64,000 bases of DNA from Sipunculus nudus (GCA_026874595.1 CM049306.1:6400019-6464018), one strand, 5' to 3'. Shown: positions 38,039-50,225, counted from the first letter of the stretch. The notes: generated by a model not told the origin, from the letters alone. Translations and numbers: made by a program.

Positions 38039-38590
38039 GTGAAGAATGAAAACACTGTCGCGGGCGGCACGCGGCTGATTAATTACGTGTTGAAGACCTT
38101 AGTGAAGGTCATATATTCCAACGGGTATATGACATACAAACCTGTGACAGGAAGGATGAAAAAGAGTCCGGAGCCTGAACCATCAAGTGATGAGGATGAC
38201 ATACTTACCATATCTATTCCAATTAAAATCTATGCAGAAAAGGAAAAGGTGGTGGGTCCATGAAATTCTTAAGAAAAGAAAGAAATACGGCGAATACCAT
38301 CATTTGGTGAAAAAGCTTGAGCTTGAGGGGGAGAGGTTTCAACAATATTAAAACTATCGAGCATACAGTTTTCACATATTCTGGATGATTTTTGTCATCA
38401 CTTTGCCAAACGAAACACAAACTTAAGGCAGGCTATACCACCCCGAAAGAGATGACCCCTGAGCTACAGATACAGGTTTCTCCCTTTAACTTACCATTCC
38501 GAGAGAATCACCGACATTCAGGCTCATGCATCACGGCCATCACCATGTACTTATATTGTGCACTATTGTGTAACGTATTTATAAGCTGCG
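38039..38590 (+). pseudogene. PIF/Harbinger (HARBI1-like) transposase remnant
   Basis: At 38,235-38,340 the plus strand encodes KRKRWWVHEILKKRKKYGEY then HHLVKKLELEGERFQQY, matching the conserved N-terminal block of Harbinger nucleases (RRWWV, Y-x-x-L, E-x-F-x-x-F). One frame over, SSIQFSHILDDFCHHFAK and RQAIPPRKR at 38,348-38,450 fit the next block (Lx-x-Ip-K-dT-x-R-x-aI-p). Stops and at least two frameshifts separate the blocks. The catalytic DDE region is absent. The preceding acidic open segment (38,039-38,230, SPEPEPSSDEDD) may be its N-terminus. Family assignment rests on pattern memory. Confidence 0.6.
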
Positions 38591-38597
38591 TGATTAA

Positions 38598-38958
38598 GCG
38601 ATCACTGAAAGCCTATTCCCCACCCCATTGGCCCATCCCTAAACATGAGTGATCACTGAAAGCCTACTCCTTACCCCATGGACCCATCTCCTGACATAGG
38701 CGATCACTGAAAACCTACTCTCCATCCCTTGGGCCCATCCCCAAACATTAGCGATCACTGAAAGCCTACTTCCCACCACATGGGCCCATCTCCCGACATG
38801 ACCGATCACTGAAAGCAAACTCCCCAATCCATGGGCACATACCCCGACATGAGCGATCACTGAAAGCCCACTCCTTACCCCACGGACCCATCTCCCGACA
38901 TAGGCGATCACTTAAAAGCCTACTCCAAATACCATGGGCCCATCCCCCATAGGCGTGC
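38598..38958. repeat. 51-bp tandem repeat, about 7 copies
   Basis: The string GCGATCACTGAAAGCCTACT or a close variant begins at 38,598, 38,649, 38,700, 38,751, 38,802, 38,853 and 38,904, with CCATGGGCCCATC in each unit. 51 is a multiple of three, so the minus strand reads as a 17-residue repeat for about 90 codons. No gene is inferred. Confidence 0.93.
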
Positions 38959-40775
38959 GTCGGATTTCAGCATGCAGGAAAGGGGGGGGGGTGTTAGGGG
39001 GCTGACCGTGACGCCTACGGGGAAAATACTTACAAGGGCTGTCATCTCTCATGGTGCGGATGTTTTTTTTTTATTTTCGGCACTGTCTGTGGGCTGATTT
39101 TAGGCGCTTGAAAAGAGAAATGTACAATATTCTGCACCACTCTCGTTTCGCGTGTATACTGTCCTTGTCTGTTGCTGGACCAACACCACGGTTAAAACAC
39201 ATCGCCGGATTACCAGTCCTTCGGTAATTACGATATTCACTCCCAAGTCCGTTACAGAGGTATCAACGTGGCCGCCACCAGACACTGACGTTTTACGCTC
39301 AGGAACATCGTCTCTCAGCTGATCAGACATTGACAAACACGGACCCGCCTCTGGACCGCAGAAAACCGTCAGACTACACCAAACTGGCGCGCTGACCTAG
39401 GCGATTGTAAAGAGTCCATCTTATCCATGGCTTATATACGCCTGCTGCCGTCACAAGTCCTGACCGTCTTCTGGCCAATCATCTAACAGTATTATACGGT
39501 TTGTCATTAACTGCATAAATACCAATATGGACACGCCTCCAGAGAGCAAACAATGAGAAAAAGCTATATAGGAACCGTCTAGACATAATTCGTTCCCACG
39601 GTATTAAAACTGTACTGAAATTAACATCAAATGAGACACCTAGTTTCTTTAAACCAAGTTCCCACGCTGACATCTAATCAATGTTCTCCATATTAAAGTA
39701 CGTTAAATTACAAAAACAATCATCTGGTTATATTCCTTACTTGAATATGCAATAAAAATAACTAAGTCACAGTTCTCTCGTGACATCATTCTGGTTCACA
39801 AATATAAATTGAAGCACTGACAAGGTCCTCAAATTTCGTTCAAATTTCTTGTCACGAGCATTGCGCCACAAAATAAATGGTAAAAAAATATTTGGACATA
39901 TCTTATTGAGACAGTATCCCACTGAAAATCTATAATTGATTTTAACCTATGGAATAAAACATTGAGCCAACATTTCTCATATAATTTAATGCATCCCCCA
40001 ACCTGATAAAAAACCCGGTTACCGGGTATATCAGCTAGTTGTTGATAAACAAGACCAGCCTAAATGGAAAAGTAAATGAAATTCGCCGTTATGTCTTAAT
40101 GTTTCCTGTGTTATAGGAAAAATGTTAAAATAATTGTATAAATGGGCAAATAACCATGACCATTGCAACCATAAGGAAAATAATGTTTACTTCATAATGC
40201 AAATCGTGTCCTTGATCATGAGAGCTACATTATCGATACTTAGATTATTATACCGATTTTGAGGGGATAGCTCGGGCATGTTGAGCCCAATTCAAAACAC
40301 GCCCTGTCCGGGCCCCGACTGAGGTAATAAATTATAGGCTGCAGTTTATCCAATCTTGAAAATTAGATCAATGTGAAAAGTAAATTTCATTTGCGAACTG
40401 CCACTTGTGTTTATTCATAGGATAAAACATTACATTTTGACAATCATCCGGAGACGTAGCTCAAACACAGACAAAAAACAGCGATAAAAGGGAATAGCTA
40501 GGATATGGAGTGAATGTATACGGCCTTGAAAAGTCGAAGTCAAAAATTAATATCAGGTGCAGATCTTCCACCTTTGACTGTTACTCTGACCTTATGTCAT
40601 TTTTGTAATCAGCCAGTTTAACGCAGACACGGTCTAAAAGAAATAAAAGAAAGGCTGATAAAGAATAAAATTCTAATCGGTTGGTCTGCACGGACTCTGG
40701 CTGACACAAGAAAAAATATTAATAAAGAAATATATTGGTATAGAAATAAACTCATCAACAAATATAAGCCTTCTA
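38959..40775. other. Intergenic, no recognised gene
   Basis: Begins with a G tract near 38,980 and a T tract near 39,063. Open frames at 39,100-39,336 and 39,479-39,673 (minus) have no motif that I know. Confidence 0.45.
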
Positions 40776-40777
40776 CA

Positions 40778-41050
40778 AGCGTCTGTGGATCAGGGGTAGA
40801 GCAAAGAACTCAAAGACGGGAGATCATCAGTTCGAATATCAGCCGAGGCGGTGAGATATATCAAGGTCAGCCCCAATCCTGGGTGAGTGCTCTGCATACA
40901 GGCTTAATGGGAAAGCCATGCCCGACAGCCGTGTTTTAATCACAAACGAGTGCACCTTTCGATGGTTCTTCCTAAGCATTGGGGACGATTTCACACCCAG
41001 GGCCCGCAGGTGCAGTAGTCACCCGGCCGGTTAGAATCACCCGGACATAA
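40778..41050 (+). mobile_element. tRNA-derived SINE
   Basis: A polymerase III internal promoter is visible: A box TGGATCAGGGGTAGAGC (40,785-40,801) and B box CAGTTCGAATATC (40,828-40,840), 43 bp apart as in a tRNA. The head is followed by a tRNA-unrelated body ending near 41,050. No clear A-tail or target duplication was resolved. The tRNA-like head is degenerate and is not a functional tRNA gene. Confidence 0.65.
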
Positions 41051-41424
41051 AATGAGAGTAAGCATGTGATACTGCCCTGTCATGTATAGTCCCGAAACCG
41101 GAATGGCATTCTGCAGATGTACATATACTTTGAGTTCAGCTAGCATTAAAAAAAGGGAGGCTTATACCTCCAACAACAAACGACACTACAACAAGCCTAC
41201 CAGGGAGATGTTAAATAAAAGAGTAGAAATAATGTTAAAAGGACAGGCCTGTGCAAGGAATGAATAAAATGGAATATTGTTTGAAGGCTGGCTGGACAGC
41301 AAAATGTTTCGTATATATACGCGTATGGATTATGCTCTCTAACTGACTCAACCGGATTGTTTATTGATAAATTTTACATTATACCCTTTTAAAGGGATGT
41401 GAACGATTCAATGCCCCTATAACA
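41051..41424. other. Intergenic, nothing recognised
   Basis: Short open frame 41,082-41,267 with no known motif. Confidence 0.4.
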
Positions 41425-41622
41425 TATAAGAATCTACGGTGGCTGATTTAGGACACAGAAAAAAATTGTCTCGAGATCTCAATTTAACATTTTGAGATAA
41501 TTTTATTTTCTCAGCAAAATTTGTTTTGGTGAAGTTTTATGTCGAGATCTCGAGATGTAATCTCAAAATCTCGAGATAATTTTTTGTGTGTCATAAATAA
41601 GCCACAGTAAGAATCTTTAAAA
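41425..41622. mobile_element. Fold-back MITE with long inverted repeats
   Basis: The left arm (about 41,428-41,482) GTGGCTGATTTA, GACACAGAAAAAAATTGTCT, CGAGAT pairs with the right arm (about 41,565-41,620), whose complement reads GTGGCTTATTTA, GACACACAAAAAATTATCT, CGAGAT. The loop holds additional TCTCGAGATCTCGAGA palindromes. About 200 bp, no coding capacity. Confidence 0.8.
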
Positions 41623-42386
41623 TTTGGGGGAAAAAAAACAAATACAGTTTGAACCGTTTTTGAGTTAGGCTTACCAGCCCAATATATGTGCCTACTGAGT
41701 GGTGTACGGCTATAGTGGTTCAGAACGATTCCCAAGTTCCTTTCTCTCTCATGATATGTTACCAAGACGCGGTGGCGCTCTGCATTCCCAAGGTTGTCAA
41801 GTTCAACGAGAAATATCTGGGAAATTCAGGCTGAAATTTCATTCCTTTACTTTGATTGGACCAACTTTGGTGCAGAAACTCGTCTAATGAGTATCGCCTA
41901 AAAGAGTGTATAATTACTGAGACGTGTCTGTCCACGGAGTCTGGTTTTCACGGCTATTAGAGATCCGTCTCTCCATAATGTAATTTTAGTTTATATATCT
42001 TGTACATAATCAGATAAACTGGCAGACCTACAACAAGACAAAAGGTAACTTTACAATTTCGTATGAATCCTATCACCATCACGCTGCATTCATAAATGCA
42101 CATTATCCTTAACAGCCATCCTATAAGTTTAATTAACGTTTCGTCCCTTCAACAGTCACTTCTCCATAAAGTTTCATTCACTGTGAAAGATATTTTAAGG
42201 AGACAAACAAGGGGATAGACTGAAGAACAGACATACAACAGTGAAAGCATAACTTTCGTCCAACTAAACCAGTAGATTTATTAAATCCATGTACAGTCAT
42301 GGAATGTGTACAGGTCTAAAACAGAAACATGTATGATAGTGTGTCCTTTGGTATTTTTTACCAAGTACTTAAACTGCATATGACTA
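41623..42386. other. Intergenic, nothing recognised
   Basis: No credible exons or repeats. Confidence 0.4.
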
Positions 42387-42694
42387 GGGCCCAGTGTCAG
42401 TAAACCATCTTAAGCCTGTTATTCTGCCTTTTTGACTTAAGTCACTTTTGTCGAACTTTAAGTCAGTTTCAATAAAAAATAACGTTAGTGACTTAAGTCA
42501 TCGTGCAGTCTTAATTGCTAAGCCTGCACCGAGGGGGCTCAACTCTGTGCAAGGGGATTTCCAAGGTTCAGACCGTCTTAGCTAAATCGCGTTAACTGAA
42601 ACTGAATTGTCTCATGGACTTACTTCGGCCGACTTGGGTGAAGTTTCGATAAAATTTGACTTAAGCCAAAGGAATTCTCACTGAAACTGGGCCC
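42387..42694. mobile_element. MITE with GGGCCCAGT termini, 308 bp
   Basis: The left end GGGCCCAGTGTCAGTAA and the complement of the right end GGGCCCAGTTTCAGTGA are inverted repeats. Inside, GACTTAAGTCA palindromes occur twice. No clear target duplication (left flank TGACTA, right flank TGAACTA). The superfamily is not assigned. Confidence 0.72.
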
Positions 42695-42794
42695 TGAACT
42701 ATGCAAGTATACTAATAAATCTGGTCTAAAGGAAACATATAATTGAATGTGATAATAAGATTTAACAAAATTGTTCCCCTCGGCACTCATCGTT

Positions 42795-42970
42795 AAGAAT
42801 TGGGGGGGGGGGGGGGGGTGGAAAGGTAAGAGTGCAGCCATGCAGGTTAGAGATTCAGGTGAGTGATCCGTAACCTGACACGGCTCTCTGGTCTGACACA
42901 ATAACAGTTGATGTTTTTTTTCAACGTTACTGATTTGGTAACGCAAGGTGACCTTTTCACCAGGTCTCAC
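42795..42970. repeat. G-tract associated dispersed repeat, copy 1
   Basis: An 18-G tract is followed by sequence sharing AGAGAT-CTGGTGAGTGATCC or a close variant, and CTGACA, with 44,030-44,150. Confidence 0.55.
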
Positions 42971-43975
42971 GTCTCATATAAACATATCCTTTCATATGTA
43001 AACCTTAACCACCGAATCGTATTACTACTATAGACGTTAGATCTAATGTAAATGCAAAGCATTTAAATTTAAAAAAAACTTTCAAACCCATTATTTCACG
43101 ATCCAGAGGTGTCATTAGAATAATTCAGACAAATATAAATACAGGAATTATCACAATTTTAGCTCTGAGACCAACGGGTTTCGAAGCAAGGACTCGGACC
43201 GAGTCCGCTTGTGAGAGGTAACCATGGGAACCTTCCTGCTGGTCCAGGATCAGTAGCGTCAGACAATGCCTATCAGGCCATTCTTACTGCTTACGCCTAT
43301 TTAAAGTCGTCACAAATAAAGATTTTAAACAACTGTATTACCATGAATCAGTGGTAGAAATCGGTCGTAAAATTAAATTAGGTGATGAAAGATAAGAACG
43401 TCCGATGATCGATTATTAATCAATTATTTTATATACCATCTATATAACCGTGAAATCTGCTGTATAGAATTATACATAAATCTAGTCTCACGTGTACATC
43501 ACACTGAAACGTCAAGGTAATGGCCAGGTTGTTGTCAAGTTTAAATACTGTTTGCTGTTTTGTATCCCGTCGTTCTTGTATCTCTGACAGAAAAAGAATA
43601 TTTTATCGCGATGTGACTCTTGGATGAGCATATATAATCGTTTATGTTCAATAATGTAAAAATGCAATCGTTATTACTGATTATTTGGCACACCACTACT
43701 ATGATTAGTAAATATAGGCAATAAATGTTCCAATTTTCTTAAGGTTACACCCTTGCAAAAAAAAACTCCTTGCTTTAAAAGCAATCTGATATTTTCAAAA
43801 TTGGATCCTATGAATCACACGTCATTTTAAATCTTGTACATTGGTTCTTCTTACTCGATATGTATTGATTAAATTTCTATTCTTTTTCGTGGATTTAGAA
43901 TTAGAATTACAGTCATAAATTTAACACATAATACGAAACAAGTTTGCAACTAGCAATTATGCCATTAAAGCTGGA
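42971..43975. other. Intergenic, nothing recognised
   Basis: AT-rich DNA with no features I can support. Confidence 0.4.
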
Positions 43976-44024
43976 ACTGAGGGGAGGGGTGCATATCAAA
44001 ATAGTCACCTCATCATACCCACCA

Positions 44025-44150
44025 TTGTGAATGGAGGGGGGGGGGTGAAGGCAGGTGAGAGATACTGGTGAGTGATCCGTATCGGGACAGGGCTTCTTGA
44101 TTGTTACGGCCTGACAGACAGACCGTGTCACAGCTTAATGTAGCGACGAC
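44025..44150. repeat. G-tract associated dispersed repeat, copy 2
   Basis: An AGGGGGGGGGGTGAAGGCAG tract followed by GAGAGATACTGGTGAGTGAT and CCGTATC, related to 42,800-42,960. Confidence 0.55.
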
Positions 44151-45440
44151 CTTGAATGTACTTGTTATATCAGCCGAGGGAAAGTCAAGTGCATGTCTGT
44201 CCAAAGAAAGTGAGAAAAGAATAGCGCGTTGTAAGGAGTGGACGCTTTGAAAACTGTTGCATAGTTTGTTGCGGTGGCCAGAGAGGTAGGTACATGCATA
44301 TGTTATATGTGTGTGTGTATGTGTGTGTAACCGAACTTAAGGGGACACGATATTGACTGCACACCAAACGCGCGAGGCCTTTTTTTTTCCTGTGAGGACT
44401 TGCTCACGGGTCGTCGCAAACGAAAAGCTGTTAAAGTCTTTGGAAAACTTGGAAAACTATGCTGGGAAAGTTTCTTTCGAATCCTCATAAGAAACGTTTC
44501 GCTTGAAAGGTACCTCTTTTGTGTGTGTGTGACAGCGCCGTCTACTGAGAGAATTGCGAGATGGTTAGAAAAATGTGTGTGTGTGTGTGTGTAAGCCAGG
44601 GACTGGGTAATAGTAATATGTAATAGTAATAGTAATAGAAAATTACAGGTTTTAAAAGTAATAGTAATAGTAACAGACCGGAAATTTTAACCTTAAAGGA
44701 TCTAAGAATTGCTGCCATGTTGGGGGGGGGGGGGGTCTTATTCGTTTGATTCTTTTTCGGTTATCACACTTCTGAACGGCAGTGTACACTTTCGGGACAC
44801 GGTCCTCGATAATATGTTAAAAATGGTTATCCAAGTGTGCTTGATATGCTTATTAGTACGTCCTGGCTACGACATGAAGACATGACATAAAAGTACCATA
44901 TGCAAATGAACGTCCTCGCAAGTTGTCCTCGCAAGTTATGCGCTAAGTCAACGCATCGTTCTTACGTCTAACCAGCCTTTTCTTAAAAAAAAAGTGTGCG
45001 ATGTTACATGCGTCTTTTACTGTTTCATCTCAGCACTTCTTACTCACTGTAGCGTAACTGATGGTCCTCAAGAGTGCGATGTAAAAGCTAGGTTCTCGCT
45101 CTTTTGTTTATCCGCGTATGTGTGTGTGTTATAAAGTCTATTAAAACTGTACAGACATTTACGGACCTAATTATCCATTAATTCAAAGTATATCTTTTTT
45201 ATTTAAATTTATTTTTAATGCAAAGATTATTAAATTAATAGCCTATGCGTATCGTGTGTGAACCTGGGAATACACCATGATATATATATGTTTTACTGAA
45301 ATTCCAGATTAATAAAGATGCCTTATAGGTACAATCTGAATCTTGGTTTTATGAATATAATACATTTATCCGTGCCCCGTTGCACGTTTAACATGGAAAG
45401 TAAAACTATAAATATAAATACTAATTATGTATTTTGGATA
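44151..45440. other. Intergenic with simple repeats
   Basis: Holds short (TG)n tracts near 44,308-44,330 and 44,572-44,592, a TAATAG-type hexamer run at 44,607-44,680, and a G tract at 44,722-44,735. No gene recognised. Confidence 0.6.
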
Positions 45441-45451
45441 GGCCTTTGTGA

Positions 45452-45605
45452 TTTTGCTTGGACGACCTTTGACCTCGCCACGTGAATCATGACATGTCTT
45501 AATAGTATGAAGACAGAACTGCAGCCCCGAAATTTTGGTCTGGATTGTCACAGACATGATCTGTTTTACAAGAACCAGGTAAGTGGCTCGTAGGCTCTCA
45601 GATTG
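45452..45605 (-). repeat. Dispersed ~155-bp repeat, copy 2
   Basis: Partner of 12,655-12,820, in the same orientation. Most differences between the copies are substitutions that keep the minus-strand frame open, with conservative replacements (V/I, M/I, S/T). Confidence 0.8.
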
Positions 45606-46069
45606 TATTTTTATTTGTGAGAAATGCCCAGTTTCATTCCACAAAATCGTTATAAAATATTGATGAAGTCGACATATTAATTAGAGAAGCTACATGCAGC
45701 GTATATACTGACAGTAATAGTGTCTCAGTGTCTTAGGTGTCTTAACCATTTTTACCCCCCCCCCCCCCCTCCTATCCCTCTTCCTTCCTTCCTTCCTCGA
45801 GCTGTGGAGATTTTTTGTAAGACATAAGTCCCTCTTGGTTTTTTTGCAAGAACATTTTGCTCAAGTTTATTCTGGGTATAGACAGTATTACCATAATTGC
45901 AATTGTGACGTCATTACAGTTCAGTGGCGGATCTGGGGGGGGGGGCACAAAGGGCGATCGATAATCAGGAGTACTTTTTGTCGTGTTGGCTTGGGGCGAG
46001 ATCACGTGAACACCATGGTGTGTAGAGGCACGGCGATGTTTTCTATAGAATTCCTGAAACGCATGTTTA

Positions 46070-46573
46070 CTGTTGAGTAGGGTCCTTATAGACTGTTCGA
46101 GAAGTGGAAAATTCTCGGCTTAAAGTGTGAAGGTATAAAAAGGGGCTGTTTTTTAGAACGAGGGCAGAGAGCAGAGAAGATTCCAGCGGACGCAGAAGCG
46201 TGTGTCCGATTCTAGGACCTTATCCGACTAATGCGGCAATCATAGATTTTCAAAGACTTTCTCCTTGATTTTATGCATTTGGACTTCAGTTTACTTCCTG
46301 GATTGTTGCAAGAGCTTAACGATAGACTGTCATTCTCCGAGAGTTTACATTTAAAGGACTTATCGTTGTGATGGTGTTGGTATCCAGGTACTGTGCACAC
46401 TATTGTTCTATGTATTGACTTGTTATTATACCGCTGTTTTACTGTATAATTGTATTGATTTAGTGTATTGAAATGTTAGAGTTGTTTTAAGAATAAATTA
46501 TAGCAATTTGTTAACAAAAAACCACTGACTTCTTTATTCATTCCCCTAGACATTTCCCGCTGCCTAGTGTTAC
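46070..46573 (+). mobile_element. LTR-like segment (possible solo LTR)
   Basis: A TATA box (GGTATAAAAAGGGG near 46,131), a GAG-rich leader, AATAAA-type signal near 46,492 and an end in GTGTTACA resemble a Ty3/Gypsy-style LTR. Neither a matching second LTR, a primer-binding site nor a clean target duplication was found. Boundaries are guesses. Confidence 0.3.
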
Positions 46574-46651
46574 AGAATCTAATTTGTTTTTATCTCCATT
46601 ACAAAATTTGTGTTCATCACGCATACATGATCTGTTTATATTAGGTTCCGT

Positions 46652-46655
<4 letters not shown>

Positions 46656-46711
<56 letters not shown>
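46656..46711. repeat. (TA)n microsatellite
   Basis: About 28 TA units, uninterrupted. Confidence 0.95.
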
Positions 46712-46712
<1 letters not shown>

Positions 46713-47054
46713 CCGGCCTTAAGTTTGTGATAACCACCCTAGACAAGCGATTTTCCTGGGGTTTTTTTCACTGCACAATTTTGTTTCTGATATAACAGTG
46801 TTACCACGGAAAACATGTTCTTTTTGCATGCAAATTTGCCTGTAGGATGAAATGTCAGATGGCAGAATCAGGTTTTCACTGAGCGAATTTTGACTGAAAG
46901 TTTGACATAATGGTAGGATGCATCTTAGCCGAAAAGGCATTTTTTTAAATAAGCAAACCTGTTGCCATTCCGCTGGTGAGGTAAAAATTTTAAAGAATTA
47001 CGATCCCTGATATTTATAGTAAATAAATCATGAATTTACCTGATGTCCTGGCCA

Positions 47055-47169
<115 letters not shown>

Positions 47170-47516
47170 ACACGAAAATTTTTGTAGTCTGATTCACGGT
47201 GTTTCGGATTTCCTTAGACCGCTCTTCTGATTTCGTTATCACTACAGGGATGAGGCAGTTTGTACATGAAAACGCTTGTCGTATCACGTGACCGTGTCCC
47301 ACGCGTCACGGGCGCTTGCTCAGTCCAACAGACGATCACATTATAGCTGAAGGCCGACGGAGAACGGCCTCGGGAGTGCTTTGCGGCCTTTATGAAGTGG
47401 GCTCGTTTACCTCTGGGAGTCTTCATTCTGATTTTTTTTTTATTTTCAAATTGGATAATGAATGAAAAATGGAAAAGGATGGATGAAGGTTTTGCCAGAG
47501 AAAACTTTACTAAGCT

Positions 47517-47517
<1 letters not shown>

Positions 47518-47585
<68 letters not shown>
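47518..47585. repeat. (TA)n microsatellite
   Basis: About 34 TA units, directly followed by the sequence with the hammerhead-core-like motif. Confidence 0.95.
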
Positions 47586-47589
<4 letters not shown>

Positions 47590-47629
47590 CAAGCGAAGGG
47601 TCAAACTATCAGCTTTGTTTACAGTTAAT

Positions 47630-47680
47630 CACTCGCTCTGACGAAGGCTACAGGGGTAGCTGAAAATTTAGCAACAATCT
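47630..47680 (+). other. Hammerhead-core-like motif, CTGACGA-stem-GAAA
   Basis: CTGACGA is followed by GGCTAC-AGGG-GTAGCT, a six-pair stem-loop including one G-U pair, then GAAA. This reproduces the catalytic-core layout of a hammerhead ribozyme up to stem II. I could not find good stems I and III, so activity is doubtful. It may instead be the related-looking hairpin of a retroelement. Confidence 0.3.
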
Positions 47681-47754
47681 GTATATGTTATCCAAATAAT
47701 TTGAAATGTTGACGTTGATGTCTCTCTTCTTTTTATGTTCATTTTATGTTCATT

Positions 47755-47757
<3 letters not shown>

Positions 47758-47812
<55 letters not shown>
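47758..47812. repeat. (TA)n microsatellite
   Basis: About 27 TA units. Confidence 0.95.
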
Positions 47813-47815
<3 letters not shown>

Positions 47816-48381
47816 AATTTTTTTTCAATCCAATTATAATCATATCCAGGGACTTTTATATTCTTATTTTTTTTAAATTATATTCACGCCACCCTCTTTT
47901 TCAAAAGGGTATTTTACTCTGGTATTTTATGAAAAATCTGAAAAAAATTAATGTTGAAGAAAGGTAAAGGGCAAAGGTTTTAACTTGTTTTCTGATGCAA
48001 CAATATTGGTTATTATTTTATGCCCAGATTGTTTCACAACTGATTATATTTTTACATGATATTATTACATTTTTTAATGTCAGGTAATACATTTTGGCCG
48101 AGGCATCACTGTTTGAAGAAATGCATGAACTCGTGACGGGCTGTGTTATATTCTAAAACTTCTGCTTTGTATCCAACTTATCATAAACAAAATGTCTTGC
48201 TTAAGTGCCTATAAAATGCTCAAATCTGAATTTTAATTATCATATCTTCAAAACATTTCCGCATCGTGTTAGGGGGACCCCCCCCCCCCTATGTAAGCCG
48301 CTCCTCGCCCTCGACCATTATGCAAGCTAGTCTCCGAGCCGTCGCCCCCTAACATTTCATTCTAGATCCGCCACTGCAGTT

Positions 48382-50225
48382 TCCTTAGTGACAAACCTTA
48401 TAACTAAAGTCATGTTTTTGCAATGGTGTCCTAAGTTAGTCAAGTATAGAGAAGATAAAACACAAAGTTTAACTTGCTATGTAGCAGAGCTACTTGCCAT
48501 GTGAGGAAGTAGCGATATTTGCTGTCACCAACGGCCAATCCACGTTAATGGTTTTAAATTAATGAGCCTGACAGGCCCACTAAACTTAAAACGATGGTCC
48601 TACTAGATACTCAAAAAAAGGCCATAGTCTAAGTAAATATTATCATATTTTCAGGAACTTGTTAAGATAAACTCTAATTTAAATTAAATTTTAAAATCTC
48701 ATTTAATATACTTTAATATATGTAGAAGTTTATCCTTGAGGAAGCTGCAATGTGAAAAAGTACTTGAACATTGACAGGTTTTCTATCGGTATTTAGTATG
48801 GTCTGCAAATTAACTCATCTAGCCCTTGTTCTGTTTTTTTTTCTAGAAAAAAAGAGAATATTGCAAAAAGTTTGAAAATATGGATTTCTTATAAAATAAA
48901 CACGTTTAATTATTTCAGAAGAAGGCGGTGTATAGTTTAATGACAAGATCAACGATAATTAAAACCCAATTATTATTGATTTTAATGACTAGTTGATTCG
49001 GATAATCACGCAAAGTATGTGAGTTATTGATAGTTTTCATATTAAATCAATTTAAAATATGTGTGGTTGAGTTCAGTTTGGCTCATTTTGGGGGCGGCAT
49101 TTCGGGGAATAAGTTAAATAAGATTACATAAGGCGTTCCTCGAAAAATACAAATTTGGTATTTTCCTAGATTGATGAGAAAATTTAAATATTTCGTGTTT
49201 TATGTTTTTTGCTGTGTCTCCAATTTCAGGTATTTCAGGAATTATTTACTGGGCAGTGGAATCAACCAAGTGACTTGCGAATGACTTTCATATAGGATTT
49301 CTACTCTTGAGCTGTTGCATTCTCATAGATTCCATGATATTTAAACAACCTGAAATGTCACATTCCATGATTCAGCATACTCTTACAACAGTCTAGTTAA
49401 AATACATTTTCGTGAATATATTGAGTACTACCTAAATTTGGGTCTTTTGATTTACCACTGATTATAGAATTTAATCTTAATATGGCCTGCATAATGTGAC
49501 GTAAATAATAACAATCTTTCATCCAGACCTAAGTAGAAATTATTTTATCTTTAAGTTCGCATTTCAAATATAAATTTATTAAAAATGTCTAGCGGGATTA
49601 ATCAACCTGGCCGTCATGTCACACGTTCAGTAAACGTATTAAGTATCAGTGTTACTTTTAGTGTTCAAAATTGAAATAAAGATATATATTGCCTGTACTG
49701 TTATATATTGACCGTTAAATGATCCACTATACCTTTACAGAAAAATCATTTCAAATTATTATATAATGTATATTTCAATTACATAATTACTTGAAATTTA
49801 TTTAAATACTTTACTTCATAAAAAATAATCATAATTTCATTAAATAAAACACCGCAGAAAGTGCAGAAACATAATCCCTAATTCTAAAATGATATACATG
49901 TAGCCTTGAATTAAAGCATGCTTCCAATTTCGAGGATTTTGTAATTATACAAAAAGTCACAATTTATAAAAAAAATGGATTTTTTTTATCTGAAACATTA
50001 AACATGCCCTGCCTATACATATAACTTATGCATGAAATTACGCGTTCTGAGTAAAGACTAAAGTATATAAGTGCTTTGCTTGCTGCAGCAACATGCATAT
50101 CACAGCGCTCTAAACTTGTAGCTGCTGTCATATGTGATAACAAGAGGTTGAATTATAGAATTGAAAAGGTATTTATTTGCGCTGAGAATTGAATTTTCCT
50201 CTCATGTGAAGTTATTTCCACGTTT
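48382..50225. other. Intergenic, AT-rich, nothing recognised
   Basis: No credible exons, no internal repeats seen. Confidence 0.45.

Noticed and set aside
40785-40850. Functional tRNA gene
   Set aside because: A and B boxes are present, but acceptor and anticodon stems do not pair. Better explained as a SINE head.
47630-47680. Functional hammerhead ribozyme
   Set aside because: Core and stem II fit, but I could not pair stems I and III around a plausible cleavage site. Kept only as a motif-level observation.
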